This document shows, piece after piece, positions 19,066 through 27,219 of a stretch of 64,000 nucleotides of DNA. The notes below the pieces were generated by a model. The model saw nothing but the letters and a program-made list of their open reading frames with translations, searched no databases and was not told where the DNA came from. Within the stretch, counting starts at the first letter, position 1. Every line of letters begins with the position of its first letter. Both the position numbers and the translations under genes were made by a program. The stretch lies in contig NZ_CP071696.1 of the NCBI RefSeq assembly GCF_018024495.1, positions 682,001 to 746,000 on the forward strand. The letters are read 5' to 3'. The stretch is from Agromyces archimandritae. Its GTDB lineage: Bacteria; Actinomycetota; Actinomycetes; Actinomycetales; Microbacteriaceae.

Positions 19066-20348
19066 GCCCGCCGCGTTCGACCGCGAAGGCGCTGGCCGAC
19101 TTCATCGGCTCGGCGCGGATGGCGCAGGCGCTCAGCCTCGCGATCATCGGCACCGGCTTCGGCACGCACCTCATCCGCAGCCTCCTCGGCTGGCCCGGCC
19201 TCATCGCGATCATCGCCGGCCTCCTCGTGCTCTCGGCCCTCTCGCTCGTGGCCCGCTGGCGTGCGGTCGAGTGGTACGGCATCCTGCCGATCTCGATCCT
19301 CGTCTTCGTCGGGTGGGCGGCGGCATCCGTCATCTGGAGCGATCACAGCCTCTCGACCCTCGTGCGCGTCGGCTACCTGTTCGCCTTCGGCTTCCTGGGC
19401 GTCTACATCGCCCTCATGCGCGACACCATCCAGATCGTGCGCGCCTTCGGCGACGTCATGCGGCTGCTGCTCGGGCTCTCGCTCGCCCTGGAGGTGTTCT
19501 CGGGCATCCTCATCGACCTGCCGATCGACTTCCTCGGCATCGAAGGGAACATCGCCGCCCTCGGCCCGATCCAGGGCGTGTTCGGCTCGCGCAACTTCCT
19601 CGGCTTCGTCGCGCTCATCGCCCTCATCAGCTTCATGATCGAATGGCGCACCCGTTCGGTACAGCGCGGCCGCACCGTGCTGTCGACCGTGCTGGCGGCC
19701 GCGGCGATCATCCTCTCGGGCTCGCCGACGACATGGATCGCCTTCGCCGCCGCCGGGCTCGCGACCGCCGCGCTCTACGGCCTCCGCAAGGCCGCCCCGG
19801 CGACCCGCTGGAGCTGGCAGCTCGGCATCCTCGCGGCGGCCGTCGTCGCCATCGTGGCCGGCTGGCTGCTGCGGGTGCGCATCATCGGCCTGCTCGACGC
19901 ACGCGGCGAGTTCGACGTGCGCCTCGACCTCTGGCGCGAGATGAACCGATACCTCGCCCAGAACCCCCTGGAAGGCTGGGGCTGGGTCGGCTTCTGGCCC
20001 AAGGCGACCGACCCGTACGTGTGGCTGCAGCTCGGCACCGGCCGCCAGCACGGCTCGGGCCTCAGCGCCTGGGTCGACGTGTACTTCCAGCTCGGCATCA
20101 TCGGCCTGCTCGCGTTCATCGCGCTCGTCGGGCTCGCCTTCGCGCGTTCCTGGCTGCTGGCCTCGGTGCGTCGCAGCGTCGTCTACGTGTGGCCGGCGCT
20201 CATGCTCGTCGTGCTCATCGTGTGGAGCTTCGCCGAGAGCTTCGCGATCGTCGAGGGCGGGTGGATGCTGCTCGTCGTCTGTGCGGTGAAGGCCGCCCGC
20301 GACATGAGCTGGCGGGATGCGCTGCGCGAGGGGCGCCCGGCGGGCTGA
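19062..20348 (+). CDS. O-antigen ligase/polymerase-like membrane protein (second of tandem pair)
   Basis: 428 residues with about 10-11 membrane helices, starting at the ATG that overlaps the previous stop. It aligns with its neighbour through FDVRLDLWREMNRYL, NPLEGWGWVGFW and AWVDVYFQLGIIGLLAF. The neighbour's AHNAW is replaced by LSAW, so the conserved His-Asn of the ligase signature is missing; the nearest histidine is in RQHGSG a few residues earlier. It may have a changed specificity or act as a partner of the first protein. Family membership is clear, but catalytic competence is uncertain. Confidence 0.82.
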   Translation: MSPPRSTAKALADFIGSARMAQALSLAIIGTGFGTHLIRSLLGWPGLIAIIAGLLVLSALSLVARWRAVEWYGILPISILVFVGWAAASVIWSDHSLSTLVRVGYLFAFGFLGVYIALMRDTIQIVRAFGDVMRLLLGLSLALEVFSGILIDLPIDFLGIEGNIAALGPIQGVFGSRNFLGFVALIALISFMIEWRTRSVQRGRTVLSTVLAAAAIILSGSPTTWIAFAAAGLATAALYGLRKAAPATRWSWQLGILAAAVVAIVAGWLLRVRIIGLLDARGEFDVRLDLWREMNRYLAQNPLEGWGWVGFWPKATDPYVWLQLGTGRQHGSGLSAWVDVYFQLGIIGLLAFIALVGLAFARSWLLASVRRSVVYVWPALMLVVLIVWSFAESFAIVEGGWMLLVVCAVKAARDMSWRDALREGRPAG

Positions 20349-20367
20349 TCGCCGAGCGAATACTCGT

Positions 20368-21468
20368 TCAGCGGTCGGCGAGTTCGATGTAGAGCGCCGT
20401 GTGGGCCTCTGCGCATCGTTGCCATGTGAACCCTTCGACATGGGCGAGGCCGAGTTCTGCGAGCCGATCCGTTCGTTCGATGGCGGCGCGGATGCCGGCG
20501 GCGATGGCCTCGACGTCGTACGGATCGAACAGCACGGCAGCGTCACCGCAGACCTCTGGGATAGAACCGGCATTCGATGCGGCGACTGGGCATCCTGAAG
20601 CCATCGCCTCGAGCGGGGGAAGCCCGAATCCTTCGTAAAGACTCGGATACGCAAGGACTGCGGCGCGGCGATAGAGCTCGCGGAGTTCGGCATCGGGTAC
20701 GAGCCCACGCCTCTCCACCCAATCGGGAAGCTCCCCGAGCGCACCAAGCGCGCCGCCTGTCAGCACAAGACGAAAGCCCGGTCGCCACCGGCGCACGAGC
20801 TCCACAGCCTCGATCAATCGCCGATGGTTCTTATGCGGCCATCCGCGAGCGGGGTATAGGGCGAATTCCTGTCGCGGCGCGCGGCTCGGCACGAAACGTT
20901 CGCGGTCGACTCCGAGCGGGATCACCCGAACACGGTCAGCTTCGATGCCGATCCGCTCGACGATCGTGCGTTTGGCGAACTCGCTGATCGTGATGACGAG
21001 CTCGGCTCGGCGTGCAGCACGATGGTAATACCGTTCGCGGTAGGCGAAGTCCGCGCGGGTGAACAGTTCCGGCAAGTCGAGGTGCTGCACATCATGCAGG
21101 GTGGTCACGAACGGCAAGCGGGCCGGCGGCGTGGGGACCATGGCGGTGAACGGGTAGTGCACGACGTCGGCTTCCGACATCAGCCTGCGGATGCCCCGCG
21201 CCCTGACCTCGGCGGCCGCGAGCGCTCCGATTCGAGCCACGGTGGAGTCGCCGATCCGCACGCCGCAGACGATCCGCTCCGTGGTTGCAGGCAGCGCGCC
21301 TTCCGCACCGCTCGGCAGGATGGAGGTCACGTCGACGATGCCGGCTTCCGCCAGTTCCCGCGTGAGATTCGCCGCGTAGGTCTCGGTTCCGCCCATGCCG
21401 CCGGGAACGAGATTCAGGGCGGGCATCGAGACGCGCACGCGCCGGCCCGCGCGATGCGCGACATTCAT
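20368..21468 (-). CDS. Family 4 glycosyltransferase (GT-B)
   Basis: 366 residues. The N-terminal acceptor domain opens with MPALNLVPGGMGGTETYA. The donor half has the GT4 E-x7-E block SLYEGFGLPPLEAMASGCPV and NAGSIPEVCGDAAVLFDPYD. It uses an NDP-sugar in the cytoplasm with retention of configuration, as known for the family. ATG 21468 is almost leaderless: TAGAAT lies 9 nt upstream, giving a predicted leader of about 2 nt. It is divergent from the GT2 gene at 21529 and converges on the O-antigen-ligase pair. The exact sugar is unknown; mannose or rhamnose transfer are common in this family. Confidence 0.9.
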   Translation of the reverse strand: MNVAHRAGRRVRVSMPALNLVPGGMGGTETYAANLTRELAEAGIVDVTSILPSGAEGALPATTERIVCGVRIGDSTVARIGALAAAEVRARGIRRLMSEADVVHYPFTAMVPTPPARLPFVTTLHDVQHLDLPELFTRADFAYRERYYHRAARRAELVITISEFAKRTIVERIGIEADRVRVIPLGVDRERFVPSRAPRQEFALYPARGWPHKNHRRLIEAVELVRRWRPGFRLVLTGGALGALGELPDWVERRGLVPDAELRELYRRAAVLAYPSLYEGFGLPPLEAMASGCPVAASNAGSIPEVCGDAAVLFDPYDVEAIAAGIRAAIERTDRLAELGLAHVEGFTWQRCAEAHTALYIELADR

Positions 21469-21477
21469 ATGCCCACG

Positions 21478-21483
21478 ATTCTA
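21478..21483 (-). promoter_or_regulatory. -10 box for the 21468 gene
   Basis: TAGAAT on the minus strand, 9 nt before ATG 21468; near-leaderless. Confidence 0.5.
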
Positions 21484-21528
21484 TGACAGCATGGATGCGC
21501 TCCACCGGTCGGCCCGCGAAAGGTACCC

Positions 21529-22437
21529 GTGACCCTCGACATCATGATGCCGTTCTACGGCCGAATCGATCATCTCAAGCTCGCCGTCGAGAGCGTCCTC
21601 CACCAGAGCGAACCCGACTGGCGACTCGTAGTCGTCGACGATGTCTACCCGGATCTCGCAGCGGGCCGTTGGGTGCAGGCGATCGCCGACCCTCGCGTCA
21701 CCTACGTTCGCAATACGGAGAACCTGCGTCCGAGCCGCAATTACCGCAAGTGCGTCGGGCTCGCCGATACCGAGTTCGTCACGATCATGGGCTGCGACGA
21801 TGTGATGTTGCCAGGGTACGTTGCCCGAGTGCGCGAACTCATCGCCGCACACCCCGAAGCGACGGTGATCCAACCCGGCGTCGAGGTGATCGACGGAGAG
21901 GGCACCGTCTACCAGCCGCTCGCGGATCGCGTGAAGCGCTGGTACGCACCGCGCGGCTCCGGCGTGCGAACTCTGACCGGTGAGACGATGGCCCGCAGCC
22001 TCATCCGAGGTAATTGGACGTATTTCCCGTCCCTCTGCTGGCGAACCGATGTCCTGCGGCGCAGTCCCTTCCGCCTCGACCTCGATGTCGTCCAGGACCT
22101 CGCGATGCTCATCGAGATCGCCGAAGACGGCGGCACGCTCCTCGTCGATGATCGGATCGTCTTCCGATACCGACGCCACGCAGCGAGCGTGTCGGCCGTG
22201 ACCGGGCCCGACGGGTCGAAGTTCGCGCAAGAGCGCGTCCTGTTCCGCGAGGCCGCAGCGGCGTTCCGCGAGCGCGGCTGGAAGCGCGCTGCGCGCTCCG
22301 CCGATCTTCATCTCAGTTCGCGTCTGAACGCTGCGACCGAACTCCCACACGCTCGAACCGCCGCGGGTAGGCGCAGCCTCGCACGGCACGTGTTCGGAAG
22401 GAGCGCGGACGGCCACTCCCCGACTCAGGCAGGCTGA
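21529..22437 (+). CDS. Family 2 glycosyltransferase
   Basis: 302 residues starting at GTG 21529, with GAAAGG 6 nt upstream. GT-A features: LDIMMPFYGRIDHLKLAV, VVVDDVYPD, ENLRPSRNYRKCVGLAD and the metal site IMGCDDVMLPGY. The C-terminal part (LRRSPFRLDLDVVQDLAML, FRYRRHAASVSAV) is typical of rhamnosyl- or galactosyl-type GT2 enzymes in capsule clusters. Its 3' end overlaps the convergent epimerase gene by 13 bp. No clear promoter hexamer is placed at the usual distance. Donor and acceptor unknown. Confidence 0.88.
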   Translation: MTLDIMMPFYGRIDHLKLAVESVLHQSEPDWRLVVVDDVYPDLAAGRWVQAIADPRVTYVRNTENLRPSRNYRKCVGLADTEFVTIMGCDDVMLPGYVARVRELIAAHPEATVIQPGVEVIDGEGTVYQPLADRVKRWYAPRGSGVRTLTGETMARSLIRGNWTYFPSLCWRTDVLRRSPFRLDLDVVQDLAMLIEIAEDGGTLLVDDRIVFRYRRHAASVSAVTGPDGSKFAQERVLFREAAAAFRERGWKRAARSADLHLSSRLNAATELPHARTAAGRRSLARHVFGRSADGHSPTQAG

Positions 22438-23495
22438 GTCGCGATCCAGCGCTGTAGCGCAGACACGCCCGCGACCAGACCCCACTCCGGCCGCCAGTCC
22501 AGCCCACGTTCTGTTGGAGCGATGTCGCATGAGGCGAATCGCACGTCACCGTCGCGGTACTGACCGGTGACATGCGGCTCGGGGGCTTCGTGGTACTCGG
22601 CGATGGCCTGCGCGAGTTGCATGATGGTCGTCGAAACACCGCTACCCACGTCGAAGCGCACCGCGCCCGATTCTGGAAGGCGCTCTGCCAGAAGGGCGAA
22701 GGCGCTCGCGACATCGTCGATATACACGAAGTCCCGAGTAATGTCGCCGTCTTCGTACACAGGAATCGAGCGCCCCTCTGCCGCCCATTGCGAGAAAAGC
22801 GAGACGATGCCTGTGTAGGAATTGATGAGGGATTGGCCCGGTCCGTAGACGTTCTGCAGGCGCAGGATGCCGAGCGCACTATCGTGAGCGTCGACCCACG
22901 CCGAGAGGACGTTCTCCTGCGCGAGCTTCGTCGCACCGTAGACGCTGGTCGGGGTCGGAGGCGTCGATCCGATCGAGCTGAGGATCGGACGGGCGCCGGG
23001 GAAGTCCCATTCACCACGCTCCAACTGCGCATGCGAGCGCTGGCCAGGGACGAAGCGTGTACCGTCCTCGTGCTCCCAGAGTCCCTCACCGTACACGGCT
23101 CGACTGCTGGCGAGGAGGAAGCCGACCGGCACGATTCCGGCCCGGCCGAGGCCATCGAGCAGTTCCGTCGTACCGACGACGTTGACCCGTGCGTGCCGAC
23201 TCGCCTCGTGCAGCGACTGCGCAGTGCCGGTCTCCGCCGCCAGGTGGATCACGAGGTCCGGTCGCAGGCTGCCGAAAAGCGCGTCCCACGCTTGCGGTTC
23301 GGTGACATCGCCGACGACGAGCTCGGCATCAGGATGCAAGGTCTCAGGACGCTCGGCGGAGCGATGGACTTGCGGGTGCATGAGGTCGAAGGCCACCCAA
23401 CGTTCGGCCCGAGACGCGAGCTGCTGGGAGAGCGCGCTCCCGATGAAACCTGCTCCGCCGGTGACGAGGACATTGCCCAGGGTTTTTTCGGTCAT
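22425..23495 (-). CDS. NAD-dependent NDP-sugar epimerase/dehydratase (extended SDR)
   Basis: 356 residues from ATG 23495. Rossmann motif [14 protein letters not shown]; active-site Ser block ASSRAVYGEG; Tyr-Lys pair in YGATK; DFVYIDDVASAF. The Arg-Ala after Ser and the following WEHEDG insertion recall dTDP-L-rhamnose 4-epimerases that make 6-deoxy-L-talose. Since the complete rhamnose pathway is in this window, that is a reasonable guess, but other NDP-hexose epimerases fit as well. The start codon shares one base with the stop of the acyltransferase at 23495-24688 (TGATG), so the two are translationally coupled. The true start is set by this coupling; the frame is open much further upstream. 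Confidence 0.85.
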   Translation of the reverse strand: MTEKTLGNVLVTGGAGFIGSALSQQLASRAERWVAFDLMHPQVHRSAERPETLHPDAELVVGDVTEPQAWDALFGSLRPDLVIHLAAETGTAQSLHEASRHARVNVVGTTELLDGLGRAGIVPVGFLLASSRAVYGEGLWEHEDGTRFVPGQRSHAQLERGEWDFPGARPILSSIGSTPPTPTSVYGATKLAQENVLSAWVDAHDSALGILRLQNVYGPGQSLINSYTGIVSLFSQWAAEGRSIPVYEDGDITRDFVYIDDVASAFALLAERLPESGAVRFDVGSGVSTTIMQLAQAIAEYHEAPEPHVTGQYRDGDVRFASCDIAPTERGLDWRPEWGLVAGVSALQRWIATQPA

Positions 23496-24688
23496 CACAG
23501 CTTCCCTTCGGTCCGCGTCCCGGCCTTCGGCCTGCGGTTCCTCGCTCGATCGATCCAATAGCGCGCGCCGCGGCCTGGGCCGCGGTTCTTGAGTTCGAGC
23601 GCGGGGCGCTCGACGAGGTGCCAGCTCGCGACAGCGCACGCACCGGCGAGCAGCAGCGCACCGAGCACGTACGGCACGTACCCGAGGAGATGCAGCCCGA
23701 AATACGCGAGAAGCTGCTGCGCAAGGAATCCGTAGAGGTACAGCCCGTACGAGTAGTCGTTGCGCGCCCCGACGCGTCTCATCGGTTCGGGCAGGCGCAC
23801 CGCCGCCCACAGCAGTGCGTAGCCGAGTGCCGGAAGCCCGATGATCCCGAACCCTCCGAAGGCGGCGGTGCCGAACACGAGCACCACCGACGCCCAACCC
23901 GCTCGATCGTCGATGGGGACCCGTGAGCCATAGACCGCGAGAACGGATCCCCAGAGGAACACGAGCGTGAGGTTCACGAGATAGGGGTCGGCAAAGGGGC
24001 CGAGCACCAGCGCGAACGCTTCGAGCGAGACGAGACGAATCACCTGGAGCACGAAGAATACGGCGGTCAGTACCGGCACGATCCAGGGCGCCCGACGAAT
24101 GAGACCGAACAACACCAGCGCGCCGATGAGCAGATAGCAGAAGAACTCATAGGCGAGCGTCCACAGCGAACCGTTGAACACGCTGTATCCCACCGCCTGG
24201 CCGTACGGAGTCGTCTCGACGAAAATGTCGTGGATTCCCCACTGCCCGATTCGAAGATCCCAGTTGCCGAGGAAATACCACAGTGGCCCCCCAGGCCAAC
24301 GACTCGCATACTCGCCGAGTCCGCGCCCCTCGGCAAACCAGGCGATGGGACCGACGATGACGATGCCGACGAGCAGCACGAGCCAGAAGGCCGGGAAGAT
24401 GCGCAGGACCCGCCGCCAGAGGTAGGGGACGAACGCCGACGACATACCGCTGCGGGAGATGAGGTAGCCGCTGATCGCGAAGAAGCCGAGGACTGCGAAG
24501 CCGCCCAGGTTCTCCTGCCCCTTGCTCCACGAGAACACCGGGTCCTCGCCCCAGCCGCCGAGCGGCACCGCATGCGAGAAGACGACGAGCACCGCGAGCA
24601 CGAGCCGCAGCAGCCCGAGCGAATTGCCGCGCCCCCGCATCGCCTCGGCGATCGTGGGCCTCGGTGCGGTCTCGGCGCCGCCAGACAT
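23495..24688 (-). CDS. Acyltransferase-3 family membrane protein, no SGNH domain
   Basis: 397 residues, about 10 membrane helices, opening with LLRLVLAVLVVFSHAVPLGG (R-x10-H signature) and later GFFAISGYLISRS. It lacks the C-terminal SGNH domain seen in the three larger relatives in this window, so it resembles single-domain O-acetyltransferases such as WecH or ExoZ. It likely acylates a sugar while it is lipid-linked or during export. GGAGG precedes the ATG at 24688. It is coupled to the downstream epimerase gene by a one-base overlap. The C-terminus is Arg/Lys-rich (RGARYWIDRARNRRP) and probably cytoplasmic. Confidence 0.88.
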   Translation of the reverse strand: MSGGAETAPRPTIAEAMRGRGNSLGLLRLVLAVLVVFSHAVPLGGWGEDPVFSWSKGQENLGGFAVLGFFAISGYLISRSGMSSAFVPYLWRRVLRIFPAFWLVLLVGIVIVGPIAWFAEGRGLGEYASRWPGGPLWYFLGNWDLRIGQWGIHDIFVETTPYGQAVGYSVFNGSLWTLAYEFFCYLLIGALVLFGLIRRAPWIVPVLTAVFFVLQVIRLVSLEAFALVLGPFADPYLVNLTLVFLWGSVLAVYGSRVPIDDRAGWASVVLVFGTAAFGGFGIIGLPALGYALLWAAVRLPEPMRRVGARNDYSYGLYLYGFLAQQLLAYFGLHLLGYVPYVLGALLLAGACAVASWHLVERPALELKNRGPGRGARYWIDRARNRRPKAGTRTEGKL

Positions 24689-24755
24689 AGCAGGCCTCCA
24701 GCTCGCGGACAGGGAACAGCGGTGAGTGCCCGCGGACGGTGTCGCAGACCACCCG

Positions 24756-24761
24756 AGTATA
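24756..24761 (-). promoter_or_regulatory. -10 box upstream of the 24688 gene
   Basis: TATACT on the minus strand, the best match to a sigma-70-type -10 in this gap; the leader would be about 60 nt and contains GGAGG. Confidence 0.45.
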
Positions 24762-24828
24762 GCCCGGCCGCCCTGCGCAGGCCGGTCGTGCCACGACGCT
24801 CACGCTCCGACACACGCGACGGCGCCGC

Positions 24829-24834
24829 TATGAT
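24829..24834 (+). promoter_or_regulatory. -10 box of a leaderless promoter
   Basis: TATGAT ends 7 nt before ATG 24842 and overlaps the alternative ATG at 24830, so 24842 is the better start. Confidence 0.6.
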
Positions 24835-24841
24835 CGTCAGC

Positions 24842-25582
24842 ATGGTCGCCGAGCTCTCGAACACGCTCATCGTGATCCCCGCACTCAACGAATCAGGCTC
24901 AGTCGCGAGCGTCGTCGACGAAGTCCACCGGCATCTGCCGGGCGTTCGGCTGCTCGTCGTCGACGATGGCTCGACCGACGACACTGCCGCCGTCGCACGC
25001 GCCGCAGGAGCCACCGTCGTATCGCTCCCGTTCAATCTGGGAGTCGGAGGCGCCATGCGAGTCGGCTTCAACTACGCCCTCGAGCATGGCCTCGACAACG
25101 TCGTGCAAGTCGACGCCGACGGTCAGCACAATCCCGAGTCTGTTCGCGCCCTCGTCGCGGAGCTCGACCATGCCGACCTCGTAATCGGGGCCCGTTTCGC
25201 CGGACAGGGAGACTACGAGGTCCGCGGCCCGCGCCGCTGGGCCATGGTCGTGCTCTCGGCGGCACTCAGCCGGATCGCCGGCGCGAAGCTGAGCGACACG
25301 ACATCGGGCTTCAAAGCGAGCGGCCCGCGCGCCGTACGGCTGTTCGCACGCCACTACCCGGCGGAGTATCTCGGCGACACCATCGAGAGTCTGGTGATCG
25401 CCACTCGCGCAGGCTGCACCGTCACTCAGGTGCCCGTATCGATGAGGCCCCGCAGCGCGGGCCAGCCATCGCATCATCCGATGAAGGCCGCGATCTACCT
25501 CGGACGCGCCGCAATCGCCCTGGCCTTCGCCCTCATGCGACCGGCGATTCCACTCGATACTTCGGAGCAGCAACCCGCATGA
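24842..25582 (+). CDS. Family 2 glycosyltransferase, polyprenyl-phosphate sugar synthase-like
   Basis: 246 residues. The domain is of the dolichol-phosphate-mannose synthase type: TLIVIPALNESGSVASVV, LLVVDDGSTDDT, NLGVGGAMRVGFNYAL, VQVDADGQHNPES (metal site) and SDTTSGFKASGPRAVR. It lacks the extra C-terminal membrane helices of some relatives. It overlaps the DUF2304 gene by ATGA, a pairing common in actinobacterial and archaeal polysaccharide loci. It probably loads a sugar onto a polyprenyl phosphate for use outside the membrane, which fits the GtrA-like and multi-pass proteins in the window. Confidence 0.88.
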   Translation: MVAELSNTLIVIPALNESGSVASVVDEVHRHLPGVRLLVVDDGSTDDTAAVARAAGATVVSLPFNLGVGGAMRVGFNYALEHGLDNVVQVDADGQHNPESVRALVAELDHADLVIGARFAGQGDYEVRGPRRWAMVVLSAALSRIAGAKLSDTTSGFKASGPRAVRLFARHYPAEYLGDTIESLVIATRAGCTVTQVPVSMRPRSAGQPSHHPMKAAIYLGRAAIALAFALMRPAIPLDTSEQQPA

Positions 25583-25938
25583 GCACCGCGTCCTACGTCC
25601 TCGGCATCGTTTCCGCGCTCGCGGTGCTCGGCGTCGTCATCGAAATGCTCCGGCGCCGACGCCTCCGTGAGCGTCATGCCGTCTGGTGGTTGATCGCAGG
25701 CATCCTCGCACTCATCATCGGCGTGTTCCCGGGCGTGCTCGTCCGGGCAGCAGACGCCGTCGGAATACAGGTGCCCACAAACCTGGTGTTCTTTGTCAGC
25801 CTGGCCGTACTCTTCCTCGTCTGCCTGCAACACAGTTCGGAACTCACGCGCCTCGAGTCACAGAGCCAGCGGCTCGCCGAACGACTCGCGCTCCTCGAAA
25901 CCCGACTCGATGAGTCGTCTCAGCCAACGCATCAGTGA
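25579..25938 (+). CDS. DUF2304 small membrane protein
   Basis: 119 residues. Three hydrophobic segments (about 5-22, 35-53 and 68-84) are followed by a charged coiled-coil tail rich in Glu, Arg and Leu (SELTRLESQSQRLAERLALL). Size, topology and partner match DUF2304, which is normally encoded next to a DPM-type GT2. It overlaps the GT2 stop by ATGA. The role is unknown; a scaffold or partner for the GT2 enzyme is likely. Its last 7 bases overlap the convergent flippase gene. Confidence 0.82.
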   Translation: MSTASYVLGIVSALAVLGVVIEMLRRRRLRERHAVWWLIAGILALIIGVFPGVLVRAADAVGIQVPTNLVFFVSLAVLFLVCLQHSSELTRLESQSQRLAERLALLETRLDESSQPTHQ

Positions 25939-27152
25939 GAGTATCGAGCCCCGATGAGGTGGATCGCCACCCCGATCGCCGGCCCGGCTGAGAGCGCGAC
26001 GACGATCGCCGTCACCAACGGGAGAGGCGACATCAGGGCGATCACCGCAACGGCGGCGGCGGCGACCCAGCCCAGCGAATAGGCTCCGTGACGCGATTTG
26101 GCAAGCGCGAGCGGGCCGGAGACGCAGAGCAACCCGAGCATGCCGCCGCTACCCGCGAGCGCGGCGATGAATCCGCCGCTGAGCGCATAGTCGGCCCAGA
26201 GTATCGGCAGCAGCCACTCCGCGACGAGCACCGCAACCCCGGCGAAGACAAGCGCGGCGCCGATGATGATGCCGATCAGCATGGCCGCGGTGCGGCCGGA
26301 CCGGCCGGGCTCCGAGCGGAAGCGGATCACCAGATAACTCTGCAGCGAGAGTACGATCGTGACGAGCGGCGCGCGCACGAGGTTGATGCCGAAGATGACC
26401 GTCCCGAGCTCTTCGGCCGGCGCCGACGGTCGCACCAACGCGAGCACGACGGGGAATCCGCTCACCAGCACGCCGATCGCGACGGCGGCCGTCGTGGTGC
26501 GCAAGCTGTTCCAGGTCAATTCTGCGGCGCCGACATCGAGCATCGACCGGCCGACCACGCGAGAACGGAACACCCACCAGAGGATCGACGGAGTGAGCGG
26601 GAACGGCAGCACGACCGCCCAATACAGAGCGGTCTCCCCCCACCCTCCGATGAGGACGGTACCGATCGCCGCGAGCCGCAACACTCCGTCGACGACGATC
26701 ATCGCTCCGATGGCGGGCCACAGTGTGAGCCCGTACAGCGTCCCGCTGAGAACGGCGACCACGAAGTATGCGGAGCATCCGAGGGCGATCGGCGCCACAA
26801 CCGCCCACACATCGCTCGACGGAAACACGATCGGTGCCCACCAGAACCCGCTCACGAACACGATCGCCCCTGTGGCGACGGCGCCGATCACCGCGAACCG
26901 ACGTGCGAGAGCGCCGCCCGAGGAATGGTCCTGCTTCGGCCGGGTCGCACGCGTCACTTCCTGTTGCACGCCCGAGATCACCGCGATGATGAAATACAGC
27001 GCCGACCAGAAGACACCGAACGACGAATACTCCACCGCGGTGATGTTGGCTCCGACGATCGCATTCGCCAGATAGCCGGCCAGGCCACCGACCACGGTTG
27101 CAGCCAGGATGACGATTGACCCGCTTCGAAACAGCGTTTTCAGTCGGTTCAT
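25932..27152 (-). CDS. Wzx-like polysaccharide flippase (MOP superfamily)
   Basis: 406 residues and about 12 hydrophobic segments. The N-terminus (FRSGSIVILAATVVGGLAGYL, SSFGVFWSALYFIIAVISGV) has the pattern of lipid-linked oligosaccharide flippases, and QQEVTRATR follows the second helix as often seen in this group. It is slightly shorter than classical Wzx (420-480). It would move a lipid-linked repeat to the outer face of the membrane. It lies 67 nt after the DUF6541-type gene on the same strand and could share its promoter. It overlaps the convergent DUF2304 gene by 7 bp. Confidence 0.75.
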   Translation of the reverse strand: MNRLKTLFRSGSIVILAATVVGGLAGYLANAIVGANITAVEYSSFGVFWSALYFIIAVISGVQQEVTRATRPKQDHSSGGALARRFAVIGAVATGAIVFVSGFWWAPIVFPSSDVWAVVAPIALGCSAYFVVAVLSGTLYGLTLWPAIGAMIVVDGVLRLAAIGTVLIGGWGETALYWAVVLPFPLTPSILWWVFRSRVVGRSMLDVGAAELTWNSLRTTTAAVAIGVLVSGFPVVLALVRPSAPAEELGTVIFGINLVRAPLVTIVLSLQSYLVIRFRSEPGRSGRTAAMLIGIIIGAALVFAGVAVLVAEWLLPILWADYALSGGFIAALAGSGGMLGLLCVSGPLALAKSRHGAYSLGWVAAAAVAVIALMSPLPLVTAIVVALSAGPAIGVAIHLIGARYSH

Positions 27153-27219
27153 GGCATGACGCTCCAGCCGGAGCCCGATCTGGGCCGAGGGACCGGAACC
27201 GGCGCGGCGTGGCGGCTAC

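Noticed and set aside
20349-20381. Inverted repeat TCGCCGA/TCGGCGA between convergent genes as a terminator
   Set aside because: The stem is only 7 bp with a 19-nt loop and overlaps the end of the GT4 gene; too weak to call.
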